Assembly (NCBI GenBank): GCA_947494705.1
Contig: CANLVN010000002.1
Coordinates: 434,001 to 498,000, forward strand
Length of the DNA stretch: 64,000 nt
Reading direction: 5' to 3'
Origin: an uncultured Erythrobacter sp.
GTDB lineage: Bacteria > Pseudomonadota > Alphaproteobacteria > Sphingomonadales > Sphingomonadaceae
The notes below the pieces were generated by a model. The model had not been told where the DNA came from and made no database searches. It worked only from the letters and a program-made list of their open reading frames with translations. The position numbers were made by a program, and so were the translations under genes. The stretch's first letter is position 1; each line of letters starts with the position of its first letter. This document shows, piece by piece, positions 1 through 8,914 of this stretch.

Positions 1-1
1 C

Positions 2-1258
2 GAGGACACCGCCTGCCTCATCTACACGAGCGGCACGGGCGGCGCACCGCGCGGGGTGAAGCAGCATCACGGATCGATCCTGTGTAACGTCGCGGGCGCG
101 GCGGACATCCTCATCAACGATTTCGGCATCGAAAACGAAAGGTTCCTCTCCTTCCTTCCGCTGAGCCATGCCTACGAGCATTCCGGCGGCCAATACCTGC
201 CGATCGGGGTGGGTGCGGAGATCTTCTATTCCGAGGGGCTGGAGAAGCTTGCGAGCAATATCGAGGAAACCCGGCCTACGCTGATGGTCGTGGTCCCGCG
301 CCTTTTCGAAGTGCTGCGCACGCGCATCATGAAGCAGATCGAGAAGCAGGGACGCGTCCCCAACATGCTGATGGATGCTGCGCTCAGGATCAGCGAGCAT
401 TCGCGCGATGGCAAGGTGCGCAAACGCGACATGCCCATGAACATGATGATCGAGCGCACCCTTCGGCCAAAGATCCGCGCCAAGTTCGGCGGGCGGATCA
501 AGGCGATGGTATCGGGCGGTGCGCCGCTCAATCCTGAAGTCGGCAATTTCTTCGACGCGATGGGTCTGACAATGCTGCAGGGCTATGGTCAGACCGAGGC
601 CGGGCCGGTGATCAGCTGCAACCGTCCCAGCGTCGGCCTGAAGATGGACACTGTCGGCCCGCCGATGCGCGGGGTCGACATCGAGATTGCCGAGGATGGC
701 GAGATCCTGTGTCGCGGCGAACTGGTGATGCACGGATATTGGCGCAACGAAGCCGAAACGGCGCGCACCATCAGGGATGGCTGGCTCCATACCGGCGATA
801 TCGGCCATCTCGACGACAAGGGCCGCATCGTCATCACCGACCGCAAGAAGGACATGATCGTCAATGACAAGGGCGACAATGTCGCCCCGCAGAAGATCGA
901 GGGGATGCTGACCCTGCAACCAGAAATCGCGCAGGCGATGGTGAGCGGCGACAAGCGGCCCTACGTCGTTGGCCTGGTTGTGCCGGATGCGGAGTGGGCC
1001 CTGGAATGGGCACGCGCGAATGATGAGCGCTTCGACATGAAGGCGCTACAGGACCTCCCCGCCTTCAAGAATGCAGTGCGCGCGGCGGTCGACCGGACCA
1101 ATGCCGAACTTTCCGTAGTCGAGAAAGTCCGCCAGTTCGCCTTTGCCGACGAGGCGTTCAGCATCGAGAACGAGGAAATGACGCCGAGCATGAAGATCAG
1201 GCGTCACAAGATCCGGGATCGGTACCAGGACAGGATCGACGGGCTTTATCGGGGTTAA
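2..1258 (+). CDS. fadD: Long-chain acyl-CoA synthetase (AMP-forming), 5' truncated by window edge
   Basis: This enzyme would activate a fatty acid with ATP to acyl-AMP and then to acyl-CoA. The start lies outside the window; the frame is open from base 2, already inside the adenylate-binding P-loop (TSGTGGAPRG, fragment residues 9-18). Downstream are GYGQTEAGP near residue 194 and GDIGHLDD followed by TDRKKDMIV near residues 262-287, the usual motif order of the AMP-binding superfamily. About 418 residues of a family that is often near 600 are present. The C-terminus is complete. The stop overlaps the end of the convergent minus-strand gene by 4 bases. Motif style fits FadD15/Faa-type ligases; chain-length preference cannot be told. 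Confidence 0.9.
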   Translation, partial: EDTACLIYTSGTGGAPRGVKQHHGSILCNVAGAADILINDFGIENERFLSFLPLSHAYEHSGGQYLPIGVGAEIFYSEGLEKLASNIEETRPTLMVVVPRLFEVLRTRIMKQIEKQGRVPNMLMDAALRISEHSRDGKVRKRDMPMNMMIERTLRPKIRAKFGGRIKAMVSGGAPLNPEVGNFFDAMGLTMLQGYGQTEAGPVISCNRPSVGLKMDTVGPPMRGVDIEIAEDGEILCRGELVMHGYWRNEAETARTIRDGWLHTGDIGHLDDKGRIVITDRKKDMIVNDKGDNVAPQKIEGMLTLQPEIAQAMVSGDKRPYVVGLVVPDAEWALEWARANDERFDMKALQDLPAFKNAVRAAVDRTNAELSVVEKVRQFAFADEAFSIENEEMTPSMKIRRHKIRDRYQDRIDGLYRG

Positions 1259-1752
1259 GCGTTCTTAAGCTGCTCGATCAGCTTGGTCTGCTCCATCAAG
1301 TTGGCGACTTGAGCCTGGATCGAGCGACCATCGCTCGAAGCAATCCGCCGCAGCTCATCGCGTTCTTCCTTCGTCCAGACACGATCAGGCGTCACATCAT
1401 TCTTATCACGAGGAAGGTGTCGGGTAACATAGGCCGGACTTCCGGACTCCTCGTAAAGAATACGAACCGTGCAATGAGCAAGGACGTGACGAACGGGGCG
1501 GAGCCGTTGCCAGCGACCGATGCGCTTCTCAAGGTTCCGACAGGAACGCTCCTCACTTCGAACCAAACGGTCTCTGAGTTCCTTGACACTGCCTAGTGCG
1601 CCACTTTTGATCGATAGATCGAGCTCACGACACAATTGTCCGATCGCTTGTTCAGCCGTGGCGAAGCTGACCAGAACTTGCGCGAGCCATTGATAGGCAT
1701 CAGCCAGATCCTTTTTGGCTCCGGCTGCGACGATCGGAACTTCTTGGGTCAA
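1255..1752 (-). CDS. Hypothetical protein with HEPN-like R-x4-H motif
   Basis: I do not recognise this 165-residue protein. It looks alpha-helical, with no signal peptide or membrane segment. The stretch RPVRHVLAHC around residues 85-94 gives R88-x4-H93, the spacing of the HEPN RNase/nucleotide-binding signature, where RN-x-x-AH is common. That is only a hint. The start is TTG at 1752, overlapping the TGA of the upstream gene (TTGA), so translation is probably coupled to it. Its 3' end overlaps the convergent acyl-CoA synthetase by 4 bases. Base composition seems slightly less GC-rich than that of its neighbours by eye. Confidence 0.6.
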   Translation of the reverse strand: MTQEVPIVAAGAKKDLADAYQWLAQVLVSFATAEQAIGQLCRELDLSIKSGALGSVKELRDRLVRSEERSCRNLEKRIGRWQRLRPVRHVLAHCTVRILYEESGSPAYVTRHLPRDKNDVTPDRVWTKEERDELRRIASSDGRSIQAQVANLMEQTKLIEQLKNA

Positions 1753-2279
1753 GCCGCCTCAACATCCTCGACATATTCGGGATAGAAACCCGGTGCGCGA
1801 TCCGACCAGCCCGGAGCTGTTGCCGCCGCTTCGCTCAGGCTTTGCAGCAGGGTCTTGCGGTGTTGCGGGCGGATCACCGGAAGCGCCGCCGCGGCGCAGA
1901 AGGCAGCGGGAAGGTAAGGGCGCGCCTGTGCGCCCAGCAGCCGTTCGTAGAGAAAACGGAAGGCGGAGAAGCTTTCCAGACGCTCCTGCTCGAGATCGAA
2001 AGCCGCCATGCGCACCAGCTTGCCGATAAAGCGCTCGATCTCTCCCATCGTGCCCTCGACCGGGACCATGGAGCGCAGCGCTTTCAAGTCCTGGTAAACG
2101 ACATATTGGCGACGGATTGCGGTGTTTTCGGCTTCGGTCCGCCCCCAGAGGCGAAATGCGTCGCAGCGAGCCATACCGATATCCAGACTGCGCTTGATAT
2201 AGCGCTGCTCGCACGGCTCGAAGCCTGCGAATTCGCGCATCTCAGCGATGGCCATGGTCGATGTGCTGGCAAGCGTCAC
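1749..2279 (-). CDS. Hypothetical protein, first gene of a two-gene unit
   Basis: This is an unrecognised 176-residue soluble protein, rich in aromatic and arginine residues, with no clear domain. The start is GTG at 2279, chosen because AAGGAG stands seven bases upstream. An internal in-frame ATG at residue 9 lacks such a site. The TGA stop overlaps the TTG of the following gene, so the two are probably translated together and may act together. An 83-bp gap separates it from thiSG. Confidence 0.6.
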   Translation of the reverse strand: MTLASTSTMAIAEMREFAGFEPCEQRYIKRSLDIGMARCDAFRLWGRTEAENTAIRRQYVVYQDLKALRSMVPVEGTMGEIERFIGKLVRMAAFDLEQERLESFSAFRFLYERLLGAQARPYLPAAFCAAAALPVIRPQHRKTLLQSLSEAAATAPGWSDRAPGFYPEYVEDVEAA

Positions 2280-2362
2280 AAGTCGTCTCCTTCAGTATCG
2301 AAGACGGTTGTCGGTTAGTTTGGTTAATACGCAGTAACCACGTGCCGATTTTTACGCGTGGA

Positions 2363-3355
2363 TCAGATCAGGCCCGCCAGGGGGCTGCTTGGATCGGCGT
2401 ATTTGCGACGCCCCATGCGGCCCGCGAGGTAAGCTTCGCGCCCGCCTTGGACAGCCAGTTTCATTGCGCGAGCCATGCGGATCGGGTCCTTGGCCTCGGC
2501 AATCGCGGTGTTCATGAGAATGCCGTCGCAGCCAAGCTCCATGCCGACCGCAGCATCGCTTGCGGTGCCTACGCCCGCATCGACCAGCACCGGCACGTTT
2601 GCGCCCTCGACGATCAGCCGAATGGTCACCTGGTTCTGGATACCCAGCCCCGACCCGATCGGCGCTCCCAAGGGCATGATCGCAACTGCACCTGCGTCTT
2701 CAAGCTGCTTCGCGGCGATGGGGTCGTCGACGCAATAGACCATCGGGTGAAACCCTTCCTTGGCCAGCACCTCGGTCGCCTTCAGCGTTTCGCGCATGTC
2801 GGGGTAGAGCGTGCGCGCCTCCCCGAGTACTTCCAGCTTCACCAGGTCCCATCCCCCGGCTTCTCGAGCCAGCCGCAAAGTGCGGACGGCCTCGTCACCG
2901 GTGAAGCATCCGGCGGTGTTGGGCAGGTAGGTGACCTTCTTTGGATCGATGAAATCGGTCAGCATCGGCGCCTTGGGATCGCTGACATTGACCCGGCGCA
3001 CGGCGACCGTGACGATTTCCGCGCCGCTTGCTTCGAGCGCGGCGGCGTTCTGCTCGAAATCCTTGTATTTGCCCGTTCCCACGATGAGGCGCGAGGTAAA
3101 GGTTCGTCCGGCGACGCTCCAGGTATCCTGCGATGCATCCTTGTGCTCGCCACCGCCGACGAAATGCACGATTTCGAGAGTGTCGCCCTCGCCCAGCTGC
3201 GCGTTCTCCAGCATCGAGCGCGGCACGATCTCGCCATTGCGCTCGACCGCGACCTTCTCCGGCGAGAGATCCAGTTCGCGCACAAGTTGCGCGATCGTCG
3301 CAGCGGGAGTGCGGCGGGTTTCGCCGTTGAGGGAAATGATCTTGGTGGTGGTCAT
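2363..3355 (-). CDS. thiG: Fused sulfur carrier ThiS - thiazole synthase ThiG
   Basis: This fusion makes the thiazole phosphate half of thiamine from deoxyxylulose phosphate, dehydroglycine and ThiS-bound sulfur. Residues 1-69 are a ThiS ubiquitin-like fold ending in VHFVGGG; residues about 78-330 are a full ThiG barrel ([22 protein letters not shown] with the Schiff-base lysine, and the [12 protein letters not shown] phosphate loop). Normally the ThiS glycine pair must be a free C-terminus to carry the thiocarboxylate, whereas here the chain runs straight on into ThiG. The gene lies 44 bp after the MerC-like gene on the same strand. There is no room for a TPP riboswitch directly upstream, so any thiamine control would act from farther away. 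Confidence 0.93.
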   Translation of the reverse strand: MTTTKIISLNGETRRTPAATIAQLVRELDLSPEKVAVERNGEIVPRSMLENAQLGEGDTLEIVHFVGGGEHKDASQDTWSVAGRTFTSRLIVGTGKYKDFEQNAAALEASGAEIVTVAVRRVNVSDPKAPMLTDFIDPKKVTYLPNTAGCFTGDEAVRTLRLAREAGGWDLVKLEVLGEARTLYPDMRETLKATEVLAKEGFHPMVYCVDDPIAAKQLEDAGAVAIMPLGAPIGSGLGIQNQVTIRLIVEGANVPVLVDAGVGTASDAAVGMELGCDGILMNTAIAEAKDPIRMARAMKLAVQGGREAYLAGRMGRRKYADPSSPLAGLI

Positions 3356-3399
3356 GCGCTCACGAAATAGTCACCTTGCCGATGAGCGCAAGCGTGTCC

Positions 3400-3783
3400 T
3401 TACCGGCGCCTCGCAGCACGCAGATTAAGGAAATGGCCAAGCGCGACCAGCGATACGCCGATCAGGGTAAGAACGAATTCGTCCTCCCCGTGAGGCACGG
3501 CAAGCGCGCCCCCCATGAAGCCGAGGCCCATCATCGCCACCAGGAACGGTGCGGCACGACGATGCTTCACCGCACCCCACCCAATCGCCGCGCCCGCGAT
3601 GATCAGGGCAATCACAAGCCCGTAGCGGTGCAGCTCAGGTGCCAGCAGGAAGTGGCTGCCCACGCCCATTCCCGCGACGAGAATCACCGCCAGCAGGCAA
3701 TGGACCGCGCACAGTCCAGCAAGGCCAATGCCAAGCTGGTCGAGGCGCTGGGAACTGCGCGGGAGGGAATCGGGTGCGGTCAT
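3400..3783 (-). CDS. MerC-domain inner-membrane protein
   Basis: This is a 127-residue, four-helix membrane protein of the MerC family, whose classical members bring mercuric ion into the cell. Chromosomal relatives have unproven metal roles. The paired cysteines sit in the first membrane segment (GLCAVHC, about residues 21-27), and three further hydrophobic stretches follow. The start is ATG 3783. A longer reading frame runs upstream, but it crosses the palindrome at 3799-3815 and has non-coding-like sequence, so I rejected it. thiSG follows 44 bp later and could be cotranscribed. The operator-like palindrome just upstream suggests metal-responsive control. Confidence 0.8.
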   Translation of the reverse strand: MTAPDSLPRSSQRLDQLGIGLAGLCAVHCLLAVILVAGMGVGSHFLLAPELHRYGLVIALIIAGAAIGWGAVKHRRAAPFLVAMMGLGFMGGALAVPHGEDEFVLTLIGVSLVALGHFLNLRAARRR

Positions 3784-3798
3784 TTGCTTGCCCCAACT

Positions 3799-3815
3799 AT
3801 GTAATAATATCACAT
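3799..3815. promoter_or_regulatory. Fur/Zur-like palindromic operator candidate
   Basis: ATGTAATAATATCACAT matches its own reverse complement at 14 of 17 positions. It lies 16 bp before the MerC-like start and 87 bp before ctaA on the other strand. AT-rich palindromes with ATGT arms are typical of Fur-family sites such as Zur boxes. The metal-protein neighbour supports this, but no regulator is encoded in the window. Confidence 0.4.
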
Positions 3816-3902
3816 TGCGCAAGCACCTTGCGCTTTTCGCAATGCGATTTTCTTTCAACGCCCTTGCATGGAGGCGCGCGGCTGGACATTTACGCCATTG
3901 CC

Positions 3903-4982
3903 ATGGCGAGTCTTGCCCAACCTTCTCCAGCAGATGCGAGCGATGCGATTTCGCGCGCTCGACCACTTGCGCTTGCGCGGTGGCTTGAACTGACGGCGGC
4001 GTTTGTCGTGCTGATCGTGCTGGTCGGCGGGATCACGCGACTGACCGAGAGCGGGCTGTCGATTACCGAATGGAACCTGGCAACCGGCATCCTGCCCCCG
4101 CTTTCGGACACGGCATGGCAGGCGGAATTCGCGAAATACCGCGCAACGCCCGAGTACCGGCTCGAGGCGAGCCTTGCGGGGATGACGCTGGCGGATTTCA
4201 AGTTCATCTATTTCTGGGAGTGGTTCCATCGGCTGCTCGCGCGAACCGTCGGCCTGATCTACGCCGCGCCGCTGGTGTGGTTCTGGGTAAAGGGCGCGAT
4301 ACCGCAGGGGTTCAAGCCGCGCCTTGTGGCGCTGTTGGCGCTTGGCGGACTGCAGGGCGTATTCGGTTGGCTGATGGTGCAATCGGGACTGGTCGGCGAC
4401 ATGACCGATGTCAGCCATTTCCGCCTTTCGCTGCACCTGCTTACCGCCTTGCTGCTGTTGGGCGCGCTTATCTGGACCGCGCGCGACATGCGGCGGGTGG
4501 CGCGCGAACCGGAAGCCGGGAAAACACCTTTGACGCGTGCGGCCATGCTGGTCGCAGGGGTTTTGTTCGTGCAACTCTTGCTCGGCGCGTGGGTCGCCGG
4601 GCTGAATGCCGGTCATGCCGCCTATGACTGGCCGTTGATGAATGGTCGTATCGTTCCTGAGACAGGGTTCTCGAACGGCGTGTTCTGGGCGCTGACGCAC
4701 GATCCGTTCCTGCTGCATTTCCTGCACCGCTGGTGGGCCTTCGTTGCGGTGGCGGCGTTGATTTTCCTCGCAAGGCGTGTCCGCAGCACCGATCGCCGTG
4801 CCGCGGTCGCGGTTCACATTGCTTATGGTGTGATGGTCCTGCTCGGTATTTCGACCGTGCTCAGCGGGGTCTCGCTGTGGATCGCTGCGGCACACCAGCT
4901 GACCGGTGCGTTGCTGGTCGCGGCGACCGCGTGGGCAATGCACACCGACGGCATAGCCCACGCCAAACGGATCGCGCGATGA
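3903..4982 (+). CDS. ctaA: Heme A synthase, COX15/CtaA family
   Basis: CtaA oxidises heme O to heme A for cytochrome aa3 oxidases in the inner membrane. The 359-residue protein has about eight hydrophobic segments. It carries the family elements GGITRLTESGLSITEW near residues 43-58, FWEWFHRLLAR with a heme-ligand histidine, VSHFRLSLHL, and FLHRWWAF near the end. ATG 3903 was chosen because it gives the usual length and a short soluble N-terminus; the longer upstream frame runs through the divergent promoter. The stop overlaps cutA (ATGA). It is the alphaproteobacterial type 2 form. Confidence 0.93.
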   Translation: MASLAQPSPADASDAISRARPLALARWLELTAAFVVLIVLVGGITRLTESGLSITEWNLATGILPPLSDTAWQAEFAKYRATPEYRLEASLAGMTLADFKFIYFWEWFHRLLARTVGLIYAAPLVWFWVKGAIPQGFKPRLVALLALGGLQGVFGWLMVQSGLVGDMTDVSHFRLSLHLLTALLLLGALIWTARDMRRVAREPEAGKTPLTRAAMLVAGVLFVQLLLGAWVAGLNAGHAAYDWPLMNGRIVPETGFSNGVFWALTHDPFLLHFLHRWWAFVAVAALIFLARRVRSTDRRAAVAVHIAYGVMVLLGISTVLSGVSLWIAAAHQLTGALLVAATAWAMHTDGIAHAKRIAR

Positions 4983-5320
4983 CCGAGCCGCAAGCCGCGC
5001 TCGCATGGTGTCCCTTCCCCGATGCCGAAACCGCACGAGACATTGCCGCCGAACTGCTGGGTCAGAAACTGATCGCCTGCGCCAATATCGTGCCCGCCAT
5101 CGAATCGGTATTCGAATGGGACGGCGCGATGTCGAGCGCGCAAGAGGTCGGCGTCCTGTTCAAGACCACCGCCGAAACGCTCGGCAGACTGGTCGAGCAG
5201 CTGGGAGAGCTTCACCCCTATGACACGCCCGCAATCATGGCCTGGTCATGCGATGCGTCGCATCCCTCCACCCTCGATTGGCTGGGCGAGGTTGTAGGGG
5301 CGAGCCGGTCGGGCGCGTGA
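4979..5320 (+). CDS. cutA: Divalent cation tolerance protein CutA
   Basis: This 113-residue small trimeric protein is of normal family length. CutA binds copper in vitro and is linked to divalent metal tolerance, though its true role is unclear. The family pattern is visible: LLGQKLIACANIVPAIESVFEWDG, then VGVLFKTT, then ELHPYDTPAI. The ATG overlaps the TGA of ctaA, so expression is probably coupled to heme A synthesis. The MerC-like gene lies just beyond the shared divergent region, so three putative metal or metallocofactor genes sit together. Confidence 0.92.
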   Translation: MTEPQAALAWCPFPDAETARDIAAELLGQKLIACANIVPAIESVFEWDGAMSSAQEVGVLFKTTAETLGRLVEQLGELHPYDTPAIMAWSCDASHPSTLDWLGEVVGASRSGA

Positions 5321-5598
5321 CGGACGCTTCGGGTGGCAATGGCCGGAATGAGTGACGCGCGGGGAATGGGTCGAACGCTCTGCCGGAGCAACCGAGAACA
5401 CGCAGCGCAGGCTTAGTGGTATTATTTTACCTCCACTCAAACCCGCACTATTGGTTGACTTACGCGGCTTTTGACGACAAATGCCCGCTCCGACCGGCCC
5501 GATCGGCGCTGCGCGTCTTCATGATTCGCAGGTGCCCGTGTTCGGACCCGCATTTTTCGTTCCCTTGCACCCAAACTGCATACAAGGATTTCATTGCC

Positions 5599-6078
5599 AT
5601 GAAGGCGCTCAGCAAACAGACCAAGTCGGTGAAGCCGGCAGAGGTCGAAAAGAAATGGCACCTGATCGATGCCGAAGGTCTCGTCGTAGGCCGTCTCGCC
5701 GCGATCATCGCCAACCACCTGCGCGGCAAGCACAAGCCGAGCTACACACCGCATGTCGATTGCGGCGACCATGTGATCGTTATCAACGCCGACAAGGTGA
5801 AGTTCACCAGCAACAAGGCCGAAACGAAGGTCTATTACAAGCACACCGGCCACCCCGGCGGCATCAAGGAAACGACCCCGGCCAAGGTTCTGGAAGGCCG
5901 CTTTCCTGAGCGCGTGCTGGAAAAGGCCGTCGAGCGCATGATCCCGCGCGGTCCGCTTGGCCGCGACCAGATGCGTGCGCTGCACCTCTACAACGGCACC
6001 GAGCATCCGCATGACGGCCAGAAGCCTGCCGTGCTCGACGTCGCTTCGATGAACCGCAAGAACAAGGTCACCGCATAA
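5599..6078 (+). CDS. rplM: 50S ribosomal protein L13
   Basis: L13 is an early-assembling 23S rRNA-binding protein. The 159-residue protein has the signature elements [19 protein letters not shown], the [12 protein letters not shown] block and [12 protein letters not shown]. The start is ATG 5599 with AAGGA eleven bases upstream. The family usually begins about 15 residues before the KWHLIDAEG segment, as here. It overlaps rpsI by one base (TAATG). A 278-bp untranslated stretch precedes it; TTGACT near 5454-5459 could be a -35 element, but no convincing -10 follows. Confidence 0.97.
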   Translation: MKALSKQTKSVKPAEVEKKWHLIDAEGLVVGRLAAIIANHLRGKHKPSYTPHVDCGDHVIVINADKVKFTSNKAETKVYYKHTGHPGGIKETTPAKVLEGRFPERVLEKAVERMIPRGPLGRDQMRALHLYNGTEHPHDGQKPAVLDVASMNRKNKVTA

Positions 6079-6599
6079 TGGCTGACGAGAACAACAGCTC
6101 CGTTTCCGATCTCTCGGATCTCAAGGACATCGCCGGTGACGCACCCGCTGCGGACGCCGCCGAAATCGCCCAGAACCCTGCAGCGCCTCTGCGCGAGCAG
6201 GAACTCGACGCCCAGGGCCGTGCCTATGCAACCGGCCGCCGCAAGGATGCTACCGCGCGCGTCTGGCTGAAGCCGGGCACCGGCAAGGTCACCGTCAACG
6301 GCAAGGACCAGGAAGTGTATTTCGCGCGTCCGACCCTGCGTCTGATCATCAACCAGCCCTTCGCAATCACCGAGCGTGAAGGCCAGTACGACATCGTCGC
6401 AACGGTTCGCGGCGGCGGTCTTTCGGGACAGGCTGGTGCGGTCAAGCACGGTATCAGCCAGGCTCTGACCAAGTACGAGCCCGCCCTGCGCAGCACCGTC
6501 AAGGCGGCTGGCTTCCTCACCCGCGACAGCCGCGTGGTGGAGCGCAAGAAGTATGGCCGTGCCAAGGCACGTCGCAGCTTCCAGTTCTCGAAGCGCTGA
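6078..6599 (+). CDS. rpsI: 30S ribosomal protein S9 with acidic N-terminal extension
   Basis: S9 contacts P-site tRNA through its C-terminal tail, which here ends in the invariant FSKR. The family core runs from [14 protein letters not shown] (about residue 49) through the [19 protein letters not shown] loop. Total length is 173 residues against about 130 in E. coli; the surplus is an acidic, serine/alanine-rich N-terminal extension of about 45 residues seen in many alphaproteobacteria. It forms the usual rplM-rpsI operon and is followed by a strong terminator. Confidence 0.97.
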   Translation: MADENNSSVSDLSDLKDIAGDAPAADAAEIAQNPAAPLREQELDAQGRAYATGRRKDATARVWLKPGTGKVTVNGKDQEVYFARPTLRLIINQPFAITEREGQYDIVATVRGGGLSGQAGAVKHGISQALTKYEPALRSTVKAAGFLTRDSRVVERKKYGRAKARRSFQFSKR

Positions 6600-6628
6600 T
6601 CGCTTCCGAAAACGATGCCTTCAAAAAG

Positions 6629-6656
6629 GGCGGTCCTTCGCGGGGCCGCCTTTTTT
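6629..6656 (+). terminator. Rho-independent terminator of rplM-rpsI
   Basis: GGCGGTCC (6629-6636) pairs with GGGCCGCC (6643-6650), with one G-T pair and a six-base loop, followed directly by six T residues. It lies 30 bp after the rpsI stop. Confidence 0.9.
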
Positions 6657-6768
6657 CTTGCACGTCGCGGAGGGCGTATGGACCGGCGAAGCCGGTATTC
6701 TCGCGGGCAGCGTCGCGCCGGGCCGGAGTGGCGAAAACAGACGCAAATCGGGTGAAAGGTTCAACGCA

Positions 6769-6966
6769 TTAGCGCTGAAGCAGCATGAGGCTCCAGGCCA
6801 GCCCAGTTCCGCCAAAGAAAACTGGCCACGACCAGTAGGCTTTATGTCCGGCCATCTTGACCGCAAAGATCGCCATCGGTCCGGCACTGGTTCCTTGCGA
6901 ACCGACCACCATGGCAATGCACCCGGTAAGGATCACCGCCAGGATCACGGATTTGAGCAGGTCCAT
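6769..6966 (-). CDS. Small two-helix membrane protein, function unknown
   Basis: This 65-residue protein consists of an N-terminal hydrophobic helix (about residues 5-23) and a second at about 45-62, with a short Gly/Ala-rich linker (SQGTSAGPMA). It is not recognised. I consider it real because AGGAGG lies eight bases before its ATG and the hydrophobic pattern is clean. It stands alone between the rpsI terminator and the phosphoesterase gene. Confidence 0.55.
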   Translation of the reverse strand: MDLLKSVILAVILTGCIAMVVGSQGTSAGPMAIFAVKMAGHKAYWSWPVFFGGTGLAWSLMLLQR

Positions 6967-7153
6967 GATTTCGCCTCCTGTTTGCCAAGCGCCTCAGCCG
7001 AATATGACGCAAGGCGGTTGTAACCCTCGCCAACCGGAGGACCGACCGGCGCACGCAGCCGAATTATGACCAACAAAGGGTTAAGGTGGCTCAGCCAATC
7101 ATGGTTAATAGGGGCGCAGCCCAGATTACCGGGCGCGTAAGCCCACGCACAGC

Positions 7154-8014
7154 CTAGTGGACGGGCGGATCGGTTGGAGGGACCTGCCGCACCGGCGCGA
7201 CGGGCTCGCCCTCCTTGCGCGGCGGCATCGCGTCCTGGGGAACGTCGTCGATCATCATGTCCTGCGTGTCGACATTGGCGAGGTTGCGAACGTTCACCTC
7301 AAGCCGCTCGCCGTCGAAAACAAGCTCGTTGAAGCTGGGTGGGGTCGAGCGGGTGCGCTTGGACAGGGTTCCTGCGCCGATCATCCGGACCGTGCCGTGA
7401 GGCGTCGGCTCGCTAATATCGAAAGCGTCGTGCACATGGCCCGACAGCACCGCGATGACATCGCGCTTGGCCAGCTCTTCCAGAGCCTTCGAGCCATTGG
7501 CGGTAAGCGCCGTCCCTTGCGTCCCTACTTCTCTAAGGGGATGATGGACCGTCACGATCACCTTGACCCCAGTCGGCAGCGCATCGATCGCCGAGAGGCA
7601 TTTTTCAAGCGCAGGGTCGGTCACCCACCCATTCGACCAGTTCAGACGCGGTTGCCAGCGCCTCACGGTCTTGAGCGGCACAATGGCGAGCCCGGGCAGG
7701 TCGATCTCTCGCTCGACGAGCGACTTCAACCCTTCGAAGCGCTTGTAGGGGGTCACGAAGCGCTCGATCAGGTTGAAATAGGGCATGTCGTGATTGCCGA
7801 TGCTGACCGTGACCGGTGCCGCGAGGCTTTTGATCCAGTCGGTTGCCGCGTCGAATTCGTGGTGACGGGCTCGCATCGTCAGGTCGCCGGTGATCGCCAC
7901 CGCATCGGGCTGTTGCTGTGCGATTGCATCATGCGCCCATGCGATTGCCCGCTCGTCAACGAGGCCGAAATGGATGTCGGAGAGGTGAAAAATGCGGATC
8001 GGTTCAGAATTCAT
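7154..8014 (-). CDS. Calcineurin-type metallophosphoesterase
   Basis: This 286-residue cytoplasmic phosphoesterase has the full two-metal motif set: SDIHFG (residues 12-17), GDLTMRARHHEF (about 43), IGNHDMP (about 71), VTVHHPL and LSGHVHD. The class includes cyclic-nucleotide, nucleoside-diphosphate and phospholipid hydrolases; the substrate here is unknown. The start overlaps the end of the lipid-kinase gene by 11 bp, so the pair is translationally linked and may act on related phospho-compounds. The C-terminal 35 residues are Pro/Glu-rich and probably disordered. Confidence 0.85.
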   Translation of the reverse strand: MNSEPIRIFHLSDIHFGLVDERAIAWAHDAIAQQQPDAVAITGDLTMRARHHEFDAATDWIKSLAAPVTVSIGNHDMPYFNLIERFVTPYKRFEGLKSLVEREIDLPGLAIVPLKTVRRWQPRLNWSNGWVTDPALEKCLSAIDALPTGVKVIVTVHHPLREVGTQGTALTANGSKALEELAKRDVIAVLSGHVHDAFDISEPTPHGTVRMIGAGTLSKRTRSTPPSFNELVFDGERLEVNVRNLANVDTQDMMIDDVPQDAMPPRKEGEPVAPVRQVPPTDPPVH

Positions 8015-8858
8015 GGCTGGTCACTAACAAATCCACCTCGCAGGGAGCCAGAACAAACGTGGTGCCATCCGCGCATTCGACCGGTTCGCCATCGAACAGG
8101 CACGGGAGAGCGGAATGGTCCATGCTTTCGAGAGTGACCTCCGCGACCATGCCAAGGTCGTCATGCGGCCCTTCCCGAAAGCGCCGACGCATGGTTGCCC
8201 ATGCCTGCTCGGCGTAATCGAGTGGTTCGCTCGCGTAATAGCCGCTCACCTGGATGCCGTGCTCTCCGGGAGTCAATTCGATCAACGGGTAACCCTCGTC
8301 GCGGGCCAGTGCGCTGCCGACCATGCGAACGGGTGGTCCGCTGGCCGTTCGATTGAGTGCATCGAGCGCGCCTGAAGCGACTTCGGCCAGAGCGCCACTG
8401 CGCATGGCTTCGCGCACTTCATGCCAGCAGGTCCCCGGCCCGACCAGCAATCCGGCCAGTGCGGTGCCGTTCTGTGTCTGGATGCAAATGGGTCGTCGCG
8501 CCCGCGCGCCACCCTTGGCTACAAGCGGGATGATCTGCTCGGTCGCGTAGCCGCAGTGCAGCCGGCATGCCAGCAGGTTCATGGTGCCACCCGGTAGGAC
8601 AAGGACTTTCCCTCCCCACCCCGCAAGTCCGGTAATCAGCGTGTTGACGGTGCCGTCGCCCGCGAAGACGGCCACAAGGTCGATACCGGCACGGTCCAGG
8701 TCTTCAGCAGTCGGCAGCGCGTCGTTCGGGAATTCGAAGGTCCGCTCGACCGAGATGCCGTGCGTGCCGAATTCCGCCTCGAGATGCTTTGCCGCACCAT
8801 CGGCGTTGCCTCCACTTGCCGGATTGACCACCAGCCAACAGCTTGAAAATCCACTCAT
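8004..8858 (-). CDS. Diacylglycerol/lipid kinase family protein
   Basis: This 284-residue member of the DAGK catalytic superfamily (YegS/BmrU-like) would phosphorylate a lipid hydroxyl using ATP. It shows VNPASGG near the N-terminus, the nucleotide loop AGDGTVN (family GGDGT) and LPGGTMN (family PLGTxN). The first glycine of GGDGT is alanine, a tolerated variant. The C-terminal beta domain holds FVLAPCEVDLLV. It lies upstream of and overlaps the metallophosphoesterase, and the two form a small operon. Confidence 0.82.
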   Translation of the reverse strand: MSGFSSCWLVVNPASGGNADGAAKHLEAEFGTHGISVERTFEFPNDALPTAEDLDRAGIDLVAVFAGDGTVNTLITGLAGWGGKVLVLPGGTMNLLACRLHCGYATEQIIPLVAKGGARARRPICIQTQNGTALAGLLVGPGTCWHEVREAMRSGALAEVASGALDALNRTASGPPVRMVGSALARDEGYPLIELTPGEHGIQVSGYYASEPLDYAEQAWATMRRRFREGPHDDLGMVAEVTLESMDHSALPCLFDGEPVECADGTTFVLAPCEVDLLVTSHEF

Positions 8859-8914
8859 GCTCGATAAATCGCGCGAGCCCTAGAGACGTTCCCAAAGCGT
8901 TGGAACGAATTCGC

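Noticed and set aside
2261-3370. A 369-codon open frame opposite thiSG
   Set aside because: Antisense to a fully recognised enzyme; no family motif, and composition fits a shadow frame.
3356-3399. TPP riboswitch before thiSG
   Set aside because: Only 44 bp separate thiSG from the upstream gene, and no TPP-aptamer core sequence was seen.
5454-5480. TTGACT as -35 of an rplM promoter
   Set aside because: No -10 sequence at the right distance; kept only as a remark in the rplM entry.
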